Positions 6,786 through 7,861 of a DNA stretch of 7,861 nucleotides are shown in pieces. The stretch covers positions 1 to 7,861 of the forward strand of contig JANRJB010000345.1 of assembly GCA_033764265.1 (NCBI GenBank), read 5' to 3'. The notes beneath the pieces are model-generated. The model was not told the origin of the DNA, ran no database searches, and was given only the letters and a program-made list of their open reading frames with translations. Each line of letters begins with the position of its first letter. Position 1 is the first letter of the stretch. This DNA comes from VGEM01 sp033764265. Its GTDB lineage: Bacteria; Pseudomonadota; Alphaproteobacteria; Rhodospirillales; Rhodospirillaceae. A program made the translations under genes and the position numbers.

Positions 6786-7355
6786 ATGAAGAAATTCAGC
6801 TTAATTGTGGTCGCACTCAGTGCCTGGATTTCGGCCGCTCAAGCGGCGCCGATTGCGCAGGTCGATCAGATCACGCTCTCCGGGGCTACCTATCCCGGCG
6901 ACCAATGGATACTCACGCTGTCCGCGCCCATCGTCTACACGATGACCTATACGGTACCGCTCGGGGCCGATTTCGGTTGCAACATTTGCAACGTGACCGC
7001 GGGTTGGGGCGCTTCCATCAATGCCGATGCGGTTCTCTCAACTGTACTCACAGCAAGTTACGACGTTTGGGATGGAGTAAGCGTGAACGAATTTGGTGCC
7101 GCCGACTATGATCCCATTATCCTTCTGACTGCCTTAATACCTGGTCAGCCATTCCTCGCAGCTGTTGCGGTCATCGACGGATTCGATGGCGGCAATCCGC
7201 TCCCAGTAGGCGTGAACATTACGACGCTCGTTCCCGCATCGAACGATCCGCCAATGGCCGTTCCCGCTTCATCCTCTCTTGTGCTTCTGATCTTCGGATT
7301 GTTGTTGTGCGGAGCATCAAGATTTTTTCGCATCAAGCACGCATTGCTCGACTGA
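6786..7355 (+). CDS. Small secreted protein with a PEP-CTERM/VPLPA-like C-terminal sorting signal
   Basis: I do not recognise a specific family. The 189-residue product starts with a clear signal peptide (MKK, hydrophobic core, cleavage likely after SAAQA at 20). The mature part is rich in beta-forming residues and Asp/Gly, with few charged basic residues. A CNIC pair (C65, C68) could form a disulfide. The C-terminus has the three-part layout of exosortase-type signals: VPASSS (159-164), a hydrophobic helix LVLLIFGLLLCGA (165-177) and a basic cluster RFFRIK (179-184); it resembles VPxPA-type variants more than canonical PEP. This suggests export, membrane retention and perhaps processing to the surface or an extracellular matrix. 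A GAGGTGAAGG ribosome-binding region (6773-6782) supports ATG 6786. Base composition differs from its neighbours: 29 of 60 bases are G or C in each of 7021-7080, 7081-7140 and 7261-7320, against 51 of 60 in 5641-5700 within yicC. This points to horizontal acquisition. No exosortase is in the window. Confidence 0.8.
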   Translation: MKKFSLIVVALSAWISAAQAAPIAQVDQITLSGATYPGDQWILTLSAPIVYTMTYTVPLGADFGCNICNVTAGWGASINADAVLSTVLTASYDVWDGVSVNEFGAADYDPIILLTALIPGQPFLAAVAVIDGFDGGNPLPVGVNITTLVPASNDPPMAVPASSSLVLLIFGLLLCGASRFFRIKHALLD

Positions 7356-7394
7356 CGCAAAAGCATGCCGGCCCTCGGGCGGGGATCCATGGCT

Positions 7395-7424
7395 CAGTTA
7401 CAGGGACACCAGTTACGGGGACAC
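7395..7424 (+). repeat. Two adjacent 15-base direct repeats
   Basis: CAGTTACAGGGACAC (7395-7409) is followed directly by CAGTTACGGGGACAC (7410-7424), with one mismatch in fifteen. The second copy is also the left arm of the inverted repeat that ends at 7487. Such duplicated ends are typical of REP-like or miniature-element debris. Confidence 0.8.
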
Positions 7425-7487
7425 AATACTTATCTTTGACGTCTACGTGCTGTGTCGCGCGAGAGAGGTAGTGTGTCTCCGCAACTG
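7410..7487. mobile_element. Miniature inverted-repeat or REP/BIME-like element remnant
   Basis: CAGTTACGGGGACACA (7410-7425) and TGTGTCTCCGCAACTG (7472-7487) are inverted repeats matching in 14 of 16 positions, enclosing 46 bases with no coding potential. The layout fits a miniature element with terminal inverted repeats, or a REP-type hairpin of the kind spread by REP-associated transposases. It sits in the short gap between two convergent genes, with the right arm ending three bases before the rsmA stop, so it might also act as a bidirectional terminator, although there is no clear T-tract. There is no transposase in the window. The repeat structure is certain; its mobile origin is inferred. 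Confidence 0.5.
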
Positions 7488-7490
7488 CGT

Positions 7491-7861
7491 TCAATGCGGC
7501 GTTTCCAGGGCCCGTGCAAGCGCGCAGAACTGTGCCACCGACAACGTCTCGGCCCGCGCCGTGGGGTCGATGCCGGAGGCCGCGCACCAAGCCGCCGGGT
7601 CGAGGCCGTGTTGCGTGGCCAGGGCCTTAAGGCTCTGGCGCAGCATCTTGCGGCGCTGGCCGAAGGCCGCGGCGGTCACGGCTTCGAGCGTCGCGCGATC
7701 GGCGACGGCCAGCGGGCTTACGCGCGGCACCAGCTGCACCACGGCGGAGTCCACCTGCGGCGGCGGCACGAAGGCCGCGGCCGTCACCGTGAACAGTTTG
7801 CGCACCTCGCACAGCCACTGCGCGAGAACGCTGAGACGGCCGTAAGTTTTCGAGCCGGGTG
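7491..7861 (-). CDS. rsmA: 16S rRNA (adenine1518/1519-N6)-dimethyltransferase RsmA (KsgA), C-terminal part
   Basis: The - strand frame is open from the right edge of the window to TGA at 7491-7493 and gives the last 122 or so residues; the gene starts outside. It reads PGSKTYGRLSVLAQW, then FVPPPQVDSAVVQLVPR and FGQRRKMLRQSLKAL, which are hallmark segments of the C-terminal half of RsmA/KsgA. The enzyme uses S-adenosylmethionine to dimethylate two adjacent adenines near the 3' end of 16S rRNA late in 30S assembly. The SAM-binding N-terminal domain (roughly 150 residues) is not visible. A GTG at 7803-7805 is an internal valine codon, not the start, because conserved sequence continues upstream of it. 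The gene runs toward gmk, convergent with the low-GC gene, and its stop lies against the inverted-repeat element. Confidence 0.95.
   Translation of the reverse strand, partial: PGSKTYGRLSVLAQWLCEVRKLFTVTAAAFVPPPQVDSAVVQLVPRVSPLAVADRATLEAVTAAAFGQRRKMLRQSLKALATQHGLDPAAWCAASGIDPTARAETLSVAQFCALARALETPH

Noticed and set aside
7145..7590. Short - strand frames between the secreted-protein gene and rsmA
   Set aside because: They have no ribosome-binding sites or recognisable content, and they overlap the better supported + strand gene or rsmA in another frame.

Overview
The window is GC-rich DNA from a bacterial chromosome, most likely an alphaproteobacterium. The best clues are the guanylate kinase N-terminus (an SSPSGAGKTT P-loop preceded by RRGFMLVL), the overlapping yicC-gmk pair, and a convergent rsmA just beyond it; I recall this arrangement from Rhodospirillales-type genomes. 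No rRNA, tRNA, CRISPR array or complete transposon is visible.

Layout from left to right: (1) the tail of one TerC-family membrane protein gene, followed 13 bases later by a complete TerC/YgdQ-like paralogue, both on the + strand. (2) A short-chain dehydrogenase on the - strand, tail to tail with the second terC. (3) A two-gene - strand operon encoding a single-domain response regulator and a KaiB-family protein, with an ATGA start/stop overlap; no kaiC is present. (4) A 180-base divergent control region with promoter-like elements and a perfect 5+5 bp palindrome. (5) On the + strand, an 809-residue cytoplasmic PAS-PAS-PAS-GGDEF-EAL protein with both enzymatic signatures intact. (6) yicC and gmk, overlapping by 4 bases. 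(7) A clearly lower-GC gene for a small secreted protein with a PEP-CTERM/VPLPA-like tail. (8) A short inverted-repeat element. (9) The C-terminal part of rsmA, on the - strand and running off the right edge.

The left half is mainly signalling and accessory: metal-ion transport candidates, an oxidoreductase, and a KaiB/receiver pair facing a cyclic-di-GMP enzyme across a shared promoter region. The right half is housekeeping (RNA turnover, GMP phosphorylation, 16S rRNA dimethylation), interrupted between gmk and rsmA by what looks like acquired DNA. The points most worth following up are the kaiB-receiver pair without kaiC, its divergent arrangement with the c-di-GMP gene, and the low-GC gene plus inverted-repeat element between gmk and rsmA.
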